Source of the DNA: MFD01213-c1 sp963704405
GTDB lineage: Bacteria > Planctomycetota > Phycisphaerae > Tepidisphaerales > Tepidisphaeraceae
Direction of reading: 5' to 3'
Assembly (NCBI GenBank): GCA_963704405.1
Contig: OY969903.1
Span: forward strand, 1,364,001 to 1,428,000
DNA length: 64,000 bases
Numbering within the stretch: position 1 is the first letter of the stretch; each line of letters opens with the position of its first letter. Shown piece after piece: positions 47,680 through 56,658 of the stretch. A model generated the notes under the pieces. The model was not told the origin of the DNA. It searched no databases and saw nothing but the letters and a program-made list of their open reading frames with translations. The translations under genes were made by a program, and so were the position numbers.

Positions 47680-48705
47680 ATGGAAAAGCCGCAGCGTAAA
47701 AAAGCATTGATTACTGGCATCACTGGGCAGGACGGGTCATACCTGGCCGAGTTGCTCTTGGAAAAGGGTTACGCCGTGCATGGCGTGATCCGCCGCAGCA
47801 GTTCGTTCAACACCGAACGCATCGACCATCTTTATCGCGATCCGCACGATCCGGAGGCACGGGTCTTTCTGCATTATGGCGATCTGGTGGATGGCACAGG
47901 ACTTCGGGAAATCCTGACCCGCGTTCAGCCGGATGAGGTTTATAACCTGGGCGCACAGAGCCACGTTCGCGTGAGCTTTGATCAGCCCGTTTATACCGTC
48001 GCGACTGATGCGCTGGGGACAATCAATCTGCTGGAAGCGATTCGGGATACGCATCTGCCGACCCGGTTCTACCAGGCATCCAGCAGCGAAATGTACGGCA
48101 AGGTCGTCGAAACGCCCCAGACTGAAAAGACGCCGTTCCATCCCCGCAGCCCCTATGCCTGCGCCAAGGTCTACAGCTTTTGGCAGACAGTCAACTACCG
48201 CGAAAGCTACGGCATGTATGCGGTGAACGGGATTCTGTTCAATCACGAATCCCCCCGTCGCGGCGAAACATTCGTCACCCGCAAAATTACCCGCGCCGCC
48301 ACCCGCATCAAGGAAGGCCTTCAGGAAAAACTGTTCCTCGGCAATCTTGACGCCAAGCGAGACTGGGGCTTTGCCGGCGACTATGTCGACGCCATGTGGC
48401 GGATGCTCCAGCAGGACAAGCCGGAAGATTTCGTCATCGCTACCGGTGAGACGCACAGCGTCCGCGAGTTCCTTGATGAAGTGTTCAGCATCCTCAACCT
48501 CGACTGGCAGAAATATGTTGTTGTCGATCCCCGCTACTTCCGCCCCGCCGAAGTAGACCTCCTGCTCGGTGATCCCGCCAAAGCCGTCAACGCGCTGAAG
48601 TGGAAACCTAAAGTCACCTTCAAGGCGCTGGCGAAGATGATGACGGATTCTGACTGGAAAGTCGCCAAGCGCGAAAAACTCCTGGCTGACCACAAAGACA
48701 AATAA
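47680..48705 (+). CDS. gmd: GDP-mannose 4,6-dehydratase
   Basis: Converts GDP-mannose to GDP-4-keto-6-deoxymannose. 341 residues. NAD(P) loop ALITGITGQDGSYLAELLLEKGY, GVIRRSSSFNTERIDHLY, catalytic ASSSEMYGKV and SPYACAKVYSFW (YxxxK variant Tyr-Ala-Cys-Ala-Lys), NHESPRRGETFVTRKITRA, RDWGFAGDYVDAMW. ATG at 47680 chosen as the one before the Rossmann start; no strong ribosome site. First of the pair that makes GDP-fucose; fcl follows 67 bases on. Confidence 0.97.
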   Translation: MEKPQRKKALITGITGQDGSYLAELLLEKGYAVHGVIRRSSSFNTERIDHLYRDPHDPEARVFLHYGDLVDGTGLREILTRVQPDEVYNLGAQSHVRVSFDQPVYTVATDALGTINLLEAIRDTHLPTRFYQASSSEMYGKVVETPQTEKTPFHPRSPYACAKVYSFWQTVNYRESYGMYAVNGILFNHESPRRGETFVTRKITRAATRIKEGLQEKLFLGNLDAKRDWGFAGDYVDAMWRMLQQDKPEDFVIATGETHSVREFLDEVFSILNLDWQKYVVVDPRYFRPAEVDLLLGDPAKAVNALKWKPKVTFKALAKMMTDSDWKVAKREKLLADHKDK

Positions 48706-48772
48706 CCATCAGCGGCGACGCGGTCGTTTTAGCGACCATCAACCGCTATCGATTGCACCTTGCTTCATTCCA

Positions 48773-49738
48773 ATGATTCTCAAATCCGACAAAATTCTCG
48801 TCACCGGCGGAGCCGGTTTTCTGGGCAGCTTCATTCTCGAACGCCTGAAAGCGCTTGGCTATACCAACGTCGTTCCCTTGCGTAAAAAGGATTTCGACCT
48901 TACCGCCGAGGCGCAGGTCGAGCGCCTTTATACGATTCACAAGCCCGACGTGATCCTGCACCTGGCGGCGGAAGTCGGAGGCATCGGCGCCAATCGCGAC
49001 AATCCCGGTCGATTCTTCTTTGCCAACATGGCGATGGGGATGCACCTGATTGAAGGCGCTCGCAAGCATGGGTTGAAGAAGTTCGTCCAGACGGGAACGA
49101 TCTGCGCTTATCCCAAATTTACACCCGTGCCGTTCCGCGAAGAGGAACTGTGGAACGGCTACCCGGAAGAAACCAATGCGCCGTATGGCATCGCAAAAAA
49201 GGCCCTGCTGCAAATGTGCCAGGCCTATCGCCAGCAATATGGGCTGAATGCAATTTACCTGCTTCCCGTGAACCTGTATGGCCCGCGCGACAATTTTCAT
49301 CTGCAGTCGAGCCATGTGATTCCGGCGCTGATTCGCAAATGTGTGGAAGCCCGCATTCGCGGTGCGGATCACATCACGGCCTGGGGCACAGGCTCGGCCA
49401 GCCGCGAGTTTTTGTATGTGCAGGACTGCGCTGAAGGGCTCATCCTGGCGATGGAAAAGTACGATTCGCCTGAGCCGATGAATCTCGGCAGCGGCCGCGA
49501 GATCACAATCAAAACCCTCACCGAACTGGTCGCCAGGTTAAGCCGGTTTGAAGGCAAAGTCGTCTGGGATCCGACCAAGCCGGATGGCCAGCCCCGCCGG
49601 TGCCTGGATGTCTCACGCGCGAAGCAGGCGATTAATTTCACCGCCCGCACCAGTCTTGAAGATGGTCTGCGGCAGACCATCGAATGGTTCGAAGCCAACA
49701 TCAACGCCATTCCAGAACGCGCATTCGGCGCCGCGTGA
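48773..49738 (+). CDS. fcl: GDP-L-fucose synthase (epimerase/reductase)
   Basis: Epimerises and reduces the gmd product to GDP-L-fucose. 321 residues. Starts ILVTGGAGFLGSFILERLKALGY; HLAAEVGGIGANRDNPG and the YGIAKKALL Lys are the family marks, with PVNLYGPRDNFHLQSSHVIPALIRKC and GSASREFLYVQD. Same strand as gmd, and the pair provides activated fucose for the glycans made by neighbouring glycosyltransferases. Intact. Confidence 0.96.
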   Translation: MILKSDKILVTGGAGFLGSFILERLKALGYTNVVPLRKKDFDLTAEAQVERLYTIHKPDVILHLAAEVGGIGANRDNPGRFFFANMAMGMHLIEGARKHGLKKFVQTGTICAYPKFTPVPFREEELWNGYPEETNAPYGIAKKALLQMCQAYRQQYGLNAIYLLPVNLYGPRDNFHLQSSHVIPALIRKCVEARIRGADHITAWGTGSASREFLYVQDCAEGLILAMEKYDSPEPMNLGSGREITIKTLTELVARLSRFEGKVVWDPTKPDGQPRRCLDVSRAKQAINFTARTSLEDGLRQTIEWFEANINAIPERAFGAA

Positions 49739-49754
49739 ATCGTGACGCATCGTA

Positions 49755-49822
49755 ATGTGGCCGCCAGGGCGGCAGCCGGCGCCGCTCGACACAGGCGAGA
49801 TGCCCGTGCTACAAATGCTTCC
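49755..49822. repeat. fragment of a dispersed repeat (AGGCGAGATGCCCGTGCTAC type)
   Basis: CGACACAGGCGAGATGCCCGTGCTAC with flanking GC-rich palindromic tracts (GGCGGCAGCCGGCGCCGC) fills the gap between fcl and a GT4. This motif (HRRDARAT in translation) is a well-known repetitive filler in planctomycete and verrucomicrobial genomes, from memory. Confidence 0.5.
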
Positions 49823-49827
49823 CGCAG

Positions 49828-51105
49828 ATGGCTCAAACTCCCGTTCATCGCAAGACGGTCCTCGTCGTCAGTCAGACATTCGTCCCTGACCCGGCAAGCG
49901 TTGGGCAGCATATGGCGGATGTCGCGTTTGAGTTGGCGCGACGCGGGCATCCCGTTCGAGTGTACGCCTCTGGCCGGGGGTATGAAGATCCGACGGCGGT
50001 TTATCCACCGCGGGAAACGTTGTATGGGGCGGATATCCGGCGGTTTCCGTTTGCTTCGTTCGGCAAGAAAACGCTGATAGTTCGCATCCTGGGGACGGCG
50101 ATTTTTCACATTCAGGCTTTTTTGGCGGCTCTGTTCACGCCGCGGCTGGCGGGGATTTTTTTCAGCACTTCACCCCCGCTCGTGGGACTGCCGCTCTCGA
50201 TTGTGGCGATGATCCGCCGCGTGCCAACGGCTTACTGGGCGATGGATCTGAATCCCGATCAGCTCATCGCGCTCGGCAAGCTCGAACCCACGAGCTTCAC
50301 GGCTGAGTTGCTGGAACTGGTGAACCGGTTCATTCTTCGCCGGGCTGCACTGATCGTAGCCCTCGATCGCTTTATGGCCGATCGTCTGGCGGCGCGCGGC
50401 GTGCGCAGCGAGCAGATGCTCGTGATACCGCCCTGGCCGCACGAAGAGCACATTCATGACGAGCATTACGGTGCGGCTGGCAAAACAACAGCAAATCCAT
50501 TTCGCGCTCGACATCAACTGGGCGACAAATTTGTCATTATGTACAGCGGCAACCATAGCCCGAGCAATCCGCTGACGACGCTGCTGGACGCCGCCGTCAG
50601 GCTGAAAGAGGATGACAACATCCGCTTCCTTTTCGTGGGCGGTGGAAGCGGGAAGAAAGAGGTCGAGGCATATATCCGCGACCATGGTCTGACGCGGGCG
50701 ATATCGCTTCCATATCAGCCGCTGGAGGATTTGAAATATTCGCTGACGGCGGCGGATGTGCATATCGTTTCGCTCGGGAATCCGATGGTGGGGATCATCC
50801 ATCCGTGCAAGATTTACGGGGCCATGACCGCCGGCAAGCCCGTGCTATTCCTGGGGCCGCGGCCATCACACATCAGCGATCTGCTGGATGCACATGGCAT
50901 TGGCATTCAGGTTGCGCATGGCGACGTGGACAGCGCGGCGGGGGCGATACGGAAGTTTCAACTCATGCCCAGGCCGCAGCGAGAGGAAATGGGCCAGCGA
51001 GCACAGGAAGTGCTGGAGCGGAGCCTTTCGCAGAAATTACTTTCGGGGCGATTTTGCGAAGCTGTTGAGAAATCGCTCGGACTTGATCGAGATGCAGAGA
51101 AATGA
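49828..51105 (+). CDS. family-4 glycosyltransferase
   Basis: 425 residues. VLVVSQTFVPDPASVGQHMADVAFELARRGHPVRVYASGRGYE is the acceptor half; FVIMYSGNHSPSNPLTTLLDAAV, IRFLFVGGGSGKKEVEAYI, AADVHIVSLGNPMVGIIHPCKIYGAMTAGKPVLFLGP the donor half. The WAMDLNPDQLIALG segment is typical of the WbuB-like subgroup. Downstream of gmd/fcl, so a fucosyl or N-acetylfucosaminyl donor is a fair inference, not shown. Confidence 0.88.
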   Translation: MAQTPVHRKTVLVVSQTFVPDPASVGQHMADVAFELARRGHPVRVYASGRGYEDPTAVYPPRETLYGADIRRFPFASFGKKTLIVRILGTAIFHIQAFLAALFTPRLAGIFFSTSPPLVGLPLSIVAMIRRVPTAYWAMDLNPDQLIALGKLEPTSFTAELLELVNRFILRRAALIVALDRFMADRLAARGVRSEQMLVIPPWPHEEHIHDEHYGAAGKTTANPFRARHQLGDKFVIMYSGNHSPSNPLTTLLDAAVRLKEDDNIRFLFVGGGSGKKEVEAYIRDHGLTRAISLPYQPLEDLKYSLTAADVHIVSLGNPMVGIIHPCKIYGAMTAGKPVLFLGPRPSHISDLLDAHGIGIQVAHGDVDSAAGAIRKFQLMPRPQREEMGQRAQEVLERSLSQKLLSGRFCEAVEKSLGLDRDAEK

Positions 51106-51155
51106 TCGATGGGCCGGGCTTGGAGTGTGCGTTCTTCGAACTGGACGGAGATTTT

Positions 51156-51269
51156 ATGAAACTGCTTTTGCTTGCGGTGCTGCTGTTTTTGGTTGTTGGG
51201 TGTGAAAAAACAATTCACGAGGCGAAGATCGCGACGCCGGCATCGCCGATGGCTTGCGTCATTCGGTGA
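51156..51269 (+). CDS. small lipoprotein, 37 residues
   Basis: ATG with GGAG upstream (51146-51149). MKLLLLAVLLFLVVGCEKT is a short signal with lipobox LVVGC; then HEAKIATPASPMACVIR and stop. It is too short for a usual domain; could be a truncated gene because the region after it reads in other frames without clear sense. Tentative. Confidence 0.5.
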   Translation: MKLLLLAVLLFLVVGCEKTIHEAKIATPASPMACVIR

Positions 51270-51332
51270 TGTTCCAGGAGAGTGGGAACGAAATCGCGGG
51301 CGCCCAAGGCTTACCGTTCCACGCATCATCGG

Positions 51333-52268
51333 CTACACCACCGCCGACACGCGATCGACGGCAGTGGCCAGGCGGGGAACGTAATCCTGCCCAAATACAT
51401 GCACGTGGTTCACCAGCGAGTACAACTGATAAAGCGGTTTCCGTACCTGGTGATATTCCGGAGACAGCTTGTGCTTTCGCTGATAGGCTTTGAAGAAGGC
51501 CGGAGTCGCGGTGTGAAATAATTCCAAGTAGGCCAGTTCCATCTCGGCGTGGGCGTATTTGCAGTTGGGATCGAGAATGCCGGTGACGTGCCATTGGCCG
51601 TCTCCGTTGCGCTTGACGAGCAGGTTTGTCGCCCAGAGATCGCCGTGGACCAGACGCGGCTGATCGACGTTCCGCAGCACGCGCTCCAGCTTCTCATGGA
51701 TCTTGTGGAGATGCTTGCGGCATTTTACCGCAAGCAGTCCGGACTTTTCCACATCCTTCAGAATGGGGTCGTAAATCTCCCTGAAGAATTCAGACCAGTC
51801 GTCCACGCGCGTCGCGTCGGATCGCACGCGGCCATAGCCGGCACCCGTCTGCTCATGGATCGACAACACCATCTCAGCCAGATGCGCCTGCAAATAATCC
51901 ATCTCTTCGGCAGTGCAGGCTCGCTTCGCCTCAGCGAGGCTGATGCCGTCGAGATATTCCATCAGAATATAGCTATATGGATCATCGAGCGTGCCGATGC
52001 GCCAGACATAGACCTGAGGCACGGGCAGGCCGATGCCTCGGAGCACTTCAAGCTGGAAGGCTTCGTGGGCGAACGCCTGATTGACCCGATGGGCGCAAAT
52101 TTTAAGGACGGCTTTATGGCCGTCCTTTGTCGTCAGTCCCAGTGTTGTATTGACACACCCCCCGACTAGAGGTCTTACCTCCGCAAGCTCCGCCGAGTCA
52201 CCAATCCATTCCTTCACGATTCGGCGGAGCACGTGCCACGAAATGTCCATCTCGTGTGCCGGCGTCAT
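51333..52268 (-). CDS. fructosamine kinase-like / aminoglycoside phosphotransferase-fold kinase
   Basis: 311 residues. VGGCVNTTLGLTTKDGHKAVLKICAHR is the ATP-binding loop with Lys; YSYILMEYLDGISLAEAKR the hinge; LVHGDLWATNLLV the catalytic Asp loop (fructosamine kinase reads VHGDLW), and GILDPNCKYAHAEMELAYLELF the metal Asp with the family-typical MELA..ELF. So it probably phosphorylates a sugar or glycated amine. Alternative start MDISWH at 52250. Divergent or convergent neighbours do not show a pathway. Confidence 0.8.
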   Translation of the reverse strand: MTPAHEMDISWHVLRRIVKEWIGDSAELAEVRPLVGGCVNTTLGLTTKDGHKAVLKICAHRVNQAFAHEAFQLEVLRGIGLPVPQVYVWRIGTLDDPYSYILMEYLDGISLAEAKRACTAEEMDYLQAHLAEMVLSIHEQTGAGYGRVRSDATRVDDWSEFFREIYDPILKDVEKSGLLAVKCRKHLHKIHEKLERVLRNVDQPRLVHGDLWATNLLVKRNGDGQWHVTGILDPNCKYAHAEMELAYLELFHTATPAFFKAYQRKHKLSPEYHQVRKPLYQLYSLVNHVHVFGQDYVPRLATAVDRVSAVV

Positions 52269-52327
52269 GCTTCATGGGGGATTGTGCAGCGCTTGCCGCT
52301 GAATGACAATCCTAATTTCCGAGCGCC

Positions 52328-53070
52328 CTATTTTCCCATTGCATCCCACTGTTTCCATTGGTCGTCCGTCAGCACCGCCTTGATCTTGGCGGCACGATCG
52401 GCGGCAGCGGTTTTGGTCGCATCCATAGACTTTTTAGCAATTTCAGAAAGCGATGTAAGCAGCGCCCCCTGAGCCGCGTTTTTGTCGCCGGCAGATTGGT
52501 AGGCGACCCAGAGCTGTTTAAGCTGATCCATGTCGGCGGGTTGGGCGATCATGCCGATCTGAGCGGTCAGGGTTCGCAATTGCCTGGTCTGATCGGCGGT
52601 GACATTGAGCGATTTGGAGACGGCTTCATCGCGCAGCGATGCGCCGGGCGGCGAAGATCATGTTGCGATGTTCCTGCGGGACGAACTCGTAACTGCTGTA
52701 ATTGACCAGTTTCACCACCGGCGTGTTATCGGCGGGGTTGGTAGCGACCAACATTGACGCCTCGGGGCTATGCACCCACCACGAGTTGGCGTCCTGCTGG
52801 CGAATCGCCGGCTGTGCATCCACGACCGGGGCCCGGCTCGCCGCGGCCCGCGCGGGGTGTGGCGACCGGCGAGGCCTGCACCAGCTTCGGATCCACCATC
52901 TTTGTTTCGTTGCTCAGTGAATCGGTCTTGATGTACCAGTGCATCATCCATCCACCGCCGCCAAGGCAGAGGATGATGATGATGACGCTGAGCCATGCGG
53001 GAATGGGGGCAGGAGCAACCAGATTGTGTGCGGTATCCGTTTCGGTCATAGAACCCATTGAGTCATTCAT
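52328..53070 (-). CDS. membrane-anchored hypothetical protein, two frameshifts in this sequence
   Basis: Three frames join: MNDSMGSMTETDTAHNLVAP then a membrane helix (PAWLSVIIIILCLGGGGWMMHW), then VVDAQPAIRQQDANSWWVHSPEASMLVATNPADNTPVVKLVNYSSYEFVPQEHRNMIFAA and then LRDEAVSKSLNVTADQTRQLRTLTAQIGM...WKQWDAMGK. Breaks lie at about 52641-52650 and 52827-52853, in CGGGCGG and GGGGCCCGG tracts, each needing two bases (or minus one). Joined length about 248 residues. The C-terminal part is a helical domain like a Spy/zinc-resistance heavy-metal helix bundle (LTDDQWKQW). Function unknown. Confidence 0.6.
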
Positions 53071-53091
53071 GAATGAAAGTGTACCGAACGA

Positions 53092-53902
53092 TCAGGGTCC
53101 GGGGGGCAATATTTTCGTACCCGCCTTGATATCCCACGGATCGAGCGAATTGTAAGCTTCGGTTGGTGGAATGTTTCGCACGCTTCCGTCCTTGTAGAGA
53201 TAGTTAGAGCCCAGCCGAATGCCATGGCGATACAACTCTACGACGCGGGGAAAATCATTCGTCGACAGATCAGCTTGTTTGGTGGGATCGGAGCTTGTAC
53301 TTTCTTTGACGTTGCTCTCCATGTAATAGTCGTCCACGTTCCACTTCTTTTCCCCAAGCACTACAACATCGGATGAGCTTCTGCCATTAGGGGGTTTGCT
53401 GGAATATTTCACAAGCTGCACCCGATCCTCCTCCAGGTGCTTATTCAGGACATAGGTATGGTAGAAGTTGACATGCTCCGTGATTTCGGAAGGGCAAAGC
53501 ATGATCTTGGGCGTATACGGAGCGGTTAATGCATCGGTTGGATAATCATTAGGAGGCGCCGGGGCAGGCGGGGCGGGCGCCAGTCCGTCAAAAACCAGGG
53601 TAGGCCAACGCTCCCAAGGCGGGACATTTGTGCCGAGAGTGCTGAAGACCAGGTGAGTGGCGTCTTTCGGATCCGGTACCTCCGGGCCCACTGGATATAT
53701 CACACCATGATTGTTGTTGGCATAGGTCAGCAGGTAGATGCCGATCTGGCGCATATTGGATGAGCAGACGACCGCATTGGCCTGCGCGGGCGCGCGTGAG
53801 GGTGGGGAGAAGCAAGGCGATCAGCAGCGCAATGATCCCGATGACAACAATGAGCTCCACCAGTGAGAAGCCTCGCCTGTTATGCAATGGAGTCGACTTC
53901 AT
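53092..53902 (-). CDS. type II secretion/pseudopilin-like prepilin, frameshifted in this sequence
   Basis: The start MKSTPLHNRRGFSLVELIVVIGIIALLIALLLP is a class III prepilin signal: cleavage after Gly, Phe methylated, Glu at position +5. After LPTLTRAR the frame breaks at about 53781-53795; in the next frame AQANAVVCSSNMRQIGIYLLTYANNNHGV resumes. Two bases are missing in CGCGC. The body ends with HGIRLGSNYLYKDGSV, close to the H-X9-DG tail of planctomycete processing-associated pseudopilins. About 271 residues in all. Confidence 0.85.
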
Positions 53903-54044
53903 AATCTGCCCCTGAATTGTTTTTGGCCCTGATGATGACGGGACTGCATCTTACCCTTTGTACGCCGCGATGCACGCTCTGTTGCATAAGACGGTTGAAG
54001 GGGACGAAAATTTCAGGGGTATTTGCGATTAGGCAAATTCCTGA

Positions 54045-55018
54045 TTACGACGCGATTGCAGGGTTCGTAGCCGGCGGTTCTGCCCGAAGCATCCCGCGTC
54101 GCCGGGAGATGAGGAGCCGACCGGGGAAATGCTGGCGGGCGGGGGTGGCGGCGTCAGTAGCCATCAGCACCAATCGATCGCAAACACTTCGGGAGACTCC
54201 ACTTGGAGGCGATCCGCGGGTAATCAGCCACCCGGAAGCCGACTCCCGGGCCAGCGGCAGAGGCAGCTTTGCCAGGGCTTCCGCCTGAAAATTTTCCGGC
54301 AAAATCGGCGAGACTTCCGTCAGCCAGTGTTTCAGACGCTCAGATGCGGTGGCAAGTTCCAGGAGGCCTGTTCGCAAATCCGGGTCGGCGGCGATGATGG
54401 GCGCAGCCGATTGCGCAGATAATTCGGTGAAGCATTGCTGGAATCTTCCCGCCAAGCCTGGCCGATCTCGGTTAAGAACGCGCGCAGGTCCGTGCCGGAG
54501 ACATGCAGCAGCGGACGCAGCAGGCGGAGGGTTGCCAGCATGGTACTGGATGACATACCGGCGAGGGTGGCCGGGCCGGAACCGCGCAATATGCGATGGA
54601 GAATGGTTTCGGCCTGGTCGTCAGCATGATGTGCGAGGATCACGCCTTGAAGATTGTGTGATTGGACGACCTGCTTAAAAAGTTCCATTCTGGCCGCGCG
54701 GTATCGGGCGGAGAGATTTTGCGGCAATGAGTCCATTGTCGATTCGATTTCGCTTCGCCGCCGAATTGTGCAGGGGAGATTGTGTCTGTGGGAAAGGTCG
54801 CTGACGAAGGCGGCGTCGGTTGCGCTTTCCCCGCAACGGGTTTGGTGATCGAGATGAACGACATGCAGGGATAAGTCCGCGCGTGCGTGCAGGAGCATCA
54901 GCAACGCGACACTGTCGGCTCCTCCGCTGACGGCGACGGCCCACGCGCCTGGGGGAACTTCGGTGATCGCCGAGTGGAGGCGCTGGCTGCGGAGATTGGG
55001 CAGTTGCGCGTTCATCAA
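54045..55018 (-). CDS. tilS: tRNA(Ile)-lysidine synthase, frameshifted in this sequence
   Basis: Adds lysidine to the CAU anticodon of tRNA-Ile. PP-loop SGGADSVALLMLLHARADLSLHVVHLDHQTR; LPQNLSARYRAARMELFKQV; LAHHADDQAETILHRILRG; ending NASPNYLRNRLR. The frame breaks at 54399-54403 (C run); one C added continues as APIIAADPDLRTGLLELA, the C-terminal domain, about 324 residues. Essential in nearly all bacteria, so the break is most likely sequence error. Divergent from the secreted-protein gene at 55048. Confidence 0.92.
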
Positions 55019-55047
55019 GGTAATATGTTACGGCAAAGGAGGCATTC

Positions 55048-55680
55048 TTGCGTTGGTTTGAATTGATGATCGTGCCGATCGCATTGGTGGGATCAGGCGT
55101 GGCGATCGCCGCTTCACCTGCGACGGAACCGATGGATGCAACAGTGGATTGGCTGATGCACCAATCGACCACCGCGCCGGCGATAGCTGCATCGACTGAG
55201 CCGGCCGCGGCCACGCAGCCGGCGACGCCCTTCAAATCTCCTGAAGAAGACTCGGCCCAACTCGGCGTCATCACCATGAGCGATGGCACGATCATTCGCG
55301 GAAGCGTCGCCACCACCGAAGAGAAACCGGTGCGCATCTGGGACGAGCAGCAAAAGGAATATCAGGATGTGCCGTTTGGGATGATCCGTACGATTGAGGC
55401 GGAAGTGCTCTGGGAACGTGATGAAAAAGAATGGCGCTTCAAAGCGAGCGGCAGCGATGTGAAAGAATTCAGCGGCAAGACTTATCCGGCGAGAGAAACG
55501 AAATATAAATTCACGCTAGCCGGCGGCCAGATTGTAGAAGGAAACGTGGTTGCGCCGCTGTATGTCACAACCGCGGATGGAAAAAATATGACCCTGGTGC
55601 TGCATAAGCGCGATAAGGGGCAAGCGGGACAGACGCTTGGGCAGCTTGTTTTTGTAAAAAGTTTTCGGGTGGGTTCATAG
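55048..55680 (+). CDS. conserved secreted protein, function unknown
   Basis: 210 residues from a TTG start, chosen because AAAGGAGG sits six bases upstream. Signal peptide MRWFELMIVPIALVGSGVAIAA. Then a Thr/Pro/Ala linker and a small beta domain: GVITMSDGTIIRGSVATTEEKPVRIWDEQQKEYQDVPFGMIRTIEAEV, repeated in form later (TYPARETKYKFTLAGGQIVEGNVVAPLYVTTADGK). Two copies of a SMD-like beta fold are possible. No family name is known to me; probably periplasmic. Confidence 0.65.
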   Translation: MRWFELMIVPIALVGSGVAIAASPATEPMDATVDWLMHQSTTAPAIAASTEPAAATQPATPFKSPEEDSAQLGVITMSDGTIIRGSVATTEEKPVRIWDEQQKEYQDVPFGMIRTIEAEVLWERDEKEWRFKASGSDVKEFSGKTYPARETKYKFTLAGGQIVEGNVVAPLYVTTADGKNMTLVLHKRDKGQAGQTLGQLVFVKSFRVGS

Positions 55681-55862
55681 GGTGGCCTTTTGCGTATCTC
55701 ATCTTTGGTGCATTGTGGAGGTCGAAGTTCTGGCGGATGTTGAATATCGCGGAAGAGAGAGAAAAAATTTACGGATGCAGGGGTAGCCCCGGAGCCGCAC
55801 CATGTGTTTGTGTCCACAAGCACAGGCGCCAGCGGCATCTTCATCAATAAAACCGCTCGTGC

Positions 55863-55903
55863 AAAAAAGGACCGGCGAGACCCCTTTTCGGAATCTCGCC
55901 GGC
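55863..55903 (-). terminator. rho-independent terminator of the RNase P RNA gene
   Basis: On the minus strand CCGGCGAGA, loop, TCTCGCCGG, then TCCTTTTTT: nine perfect base pairs and a T tail, beginning nine bases after the RNA 3' end. Confidence 0.92.
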
Positions 55904-55911
55904 CATCGTTC

Positions 55912-56432
55912 ATTGCGGCTGACTGTAAGCCGAATTCTGTCCCCAGCTCAAAGGCAAACCTTCAAGCCGGTGCGGCCATTTCTCTGTGGCGTGTGTCGCC
56001 ACACGCCTCAAGCTTTCCCGATTCATGCAAACCGGAATTGCTTTGCGACCTACCCGCGGATCGTCCCGCTCAAGTTGCCTTGCGCGGGCGTGGCGCCTCG
56101 GGCCGAGGCTGTCCGCATATTTGGTCTTGCTGCGGGTGGGGTTTGCCATGCCGGCGATGTCACCATCGCCGCGGTGCGCTCTTACCGCACCATTTCACCC
56201 TTACGTAGGCTGCGCCTGGAAAGGAGAGGGGGGAAAATAGAAAGAGCCAGCCTCTTGCACTCTCTACTTTCTCTCCACTCCTCTTCAGGCGCAGCCTCCG
56301 CGGTTTCTTTCTGTTGCACTTTCCGTCGGCTTGCGCCGCCTTGGCGTTACCAAGCACCGTGCCCTGCGCAGTTCGGACTTTCCTCACCCGGCGGTGTTAC
56401 CCGCCCGGCGCGGCCGCTGCATCTGCCGCAAT
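55912..56432 (-). ncRNA. rnpB: RNase P RNA (bacterial class A)
   Basis: Catalytic RNA that trims tRNA 5' ends. GAGGAAAGTCCG near the 5' end, the P7-P11 core TAAGGGTGAAATGGTGCGGTAAGAGCGCACCGCG, GGCAAACCCCACCCG, GCAAGACC and the 3' ACAGAATTCGGCTTACA are all present. P1 pairs ATTGCGGC with GCCGCAAT, which sets the ends. About 521 nucleotides, longer than the usual 350-400, because a helix at the P12 position is extended (GGCTGCGCCTG...CAGGCGCAGCC with a long stem of purines against pyrimidines). Confidence 0.96.
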
Positions 56433-56439
56433 ATTGTTG

Positions 56440-56445
56440 ATTATA
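56440..56445 (-). promoter_or_regulatory. -10 box of the RNase P RNA gene
   Basis: TATAAT on the minus strand, seven bases before the mapped 5' end. No good -35 box is seen at 16-18 bases. Confidence 0.6.
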
Positions 56446-56462
56446 CGCTGCGGGGAGGCAGT

Positions 56463-56630
56463 AGATAGTGAAAAGTAGAAGCGGATAGCGGGAGATCACG
56501 ATCTAGCCCGTGGCAAAAGTCGGGCGGGCGCTGCTTGACTTCGATGAGCGCCCAGCCGAGTCCTCGTTGTCGAACTGCGCATATTTCTACTATCTGCTAT
56601 CCGCTGCGGTTTGCTCTCACTATCCGCTCT
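56463..56630. repeat. degenerate inverted and direct repeats of ACTATC(T)GCTATCCGCT type
   Basis: AGTAGAAGCGGATAGCGGG at the left faces CTACTATCTGCTATCCGCTGCGG at the right, with a third copy CTCACTATCCGCTC. In the gap between rnpB and the cNMP-binding protein gene. Non-coding filler, possibly a remnant of a dispersed element. Confidence 0.5.
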
Positions 56631-56658
56631 TTTGTGCCGATAAACGAATAGGCTTAAG

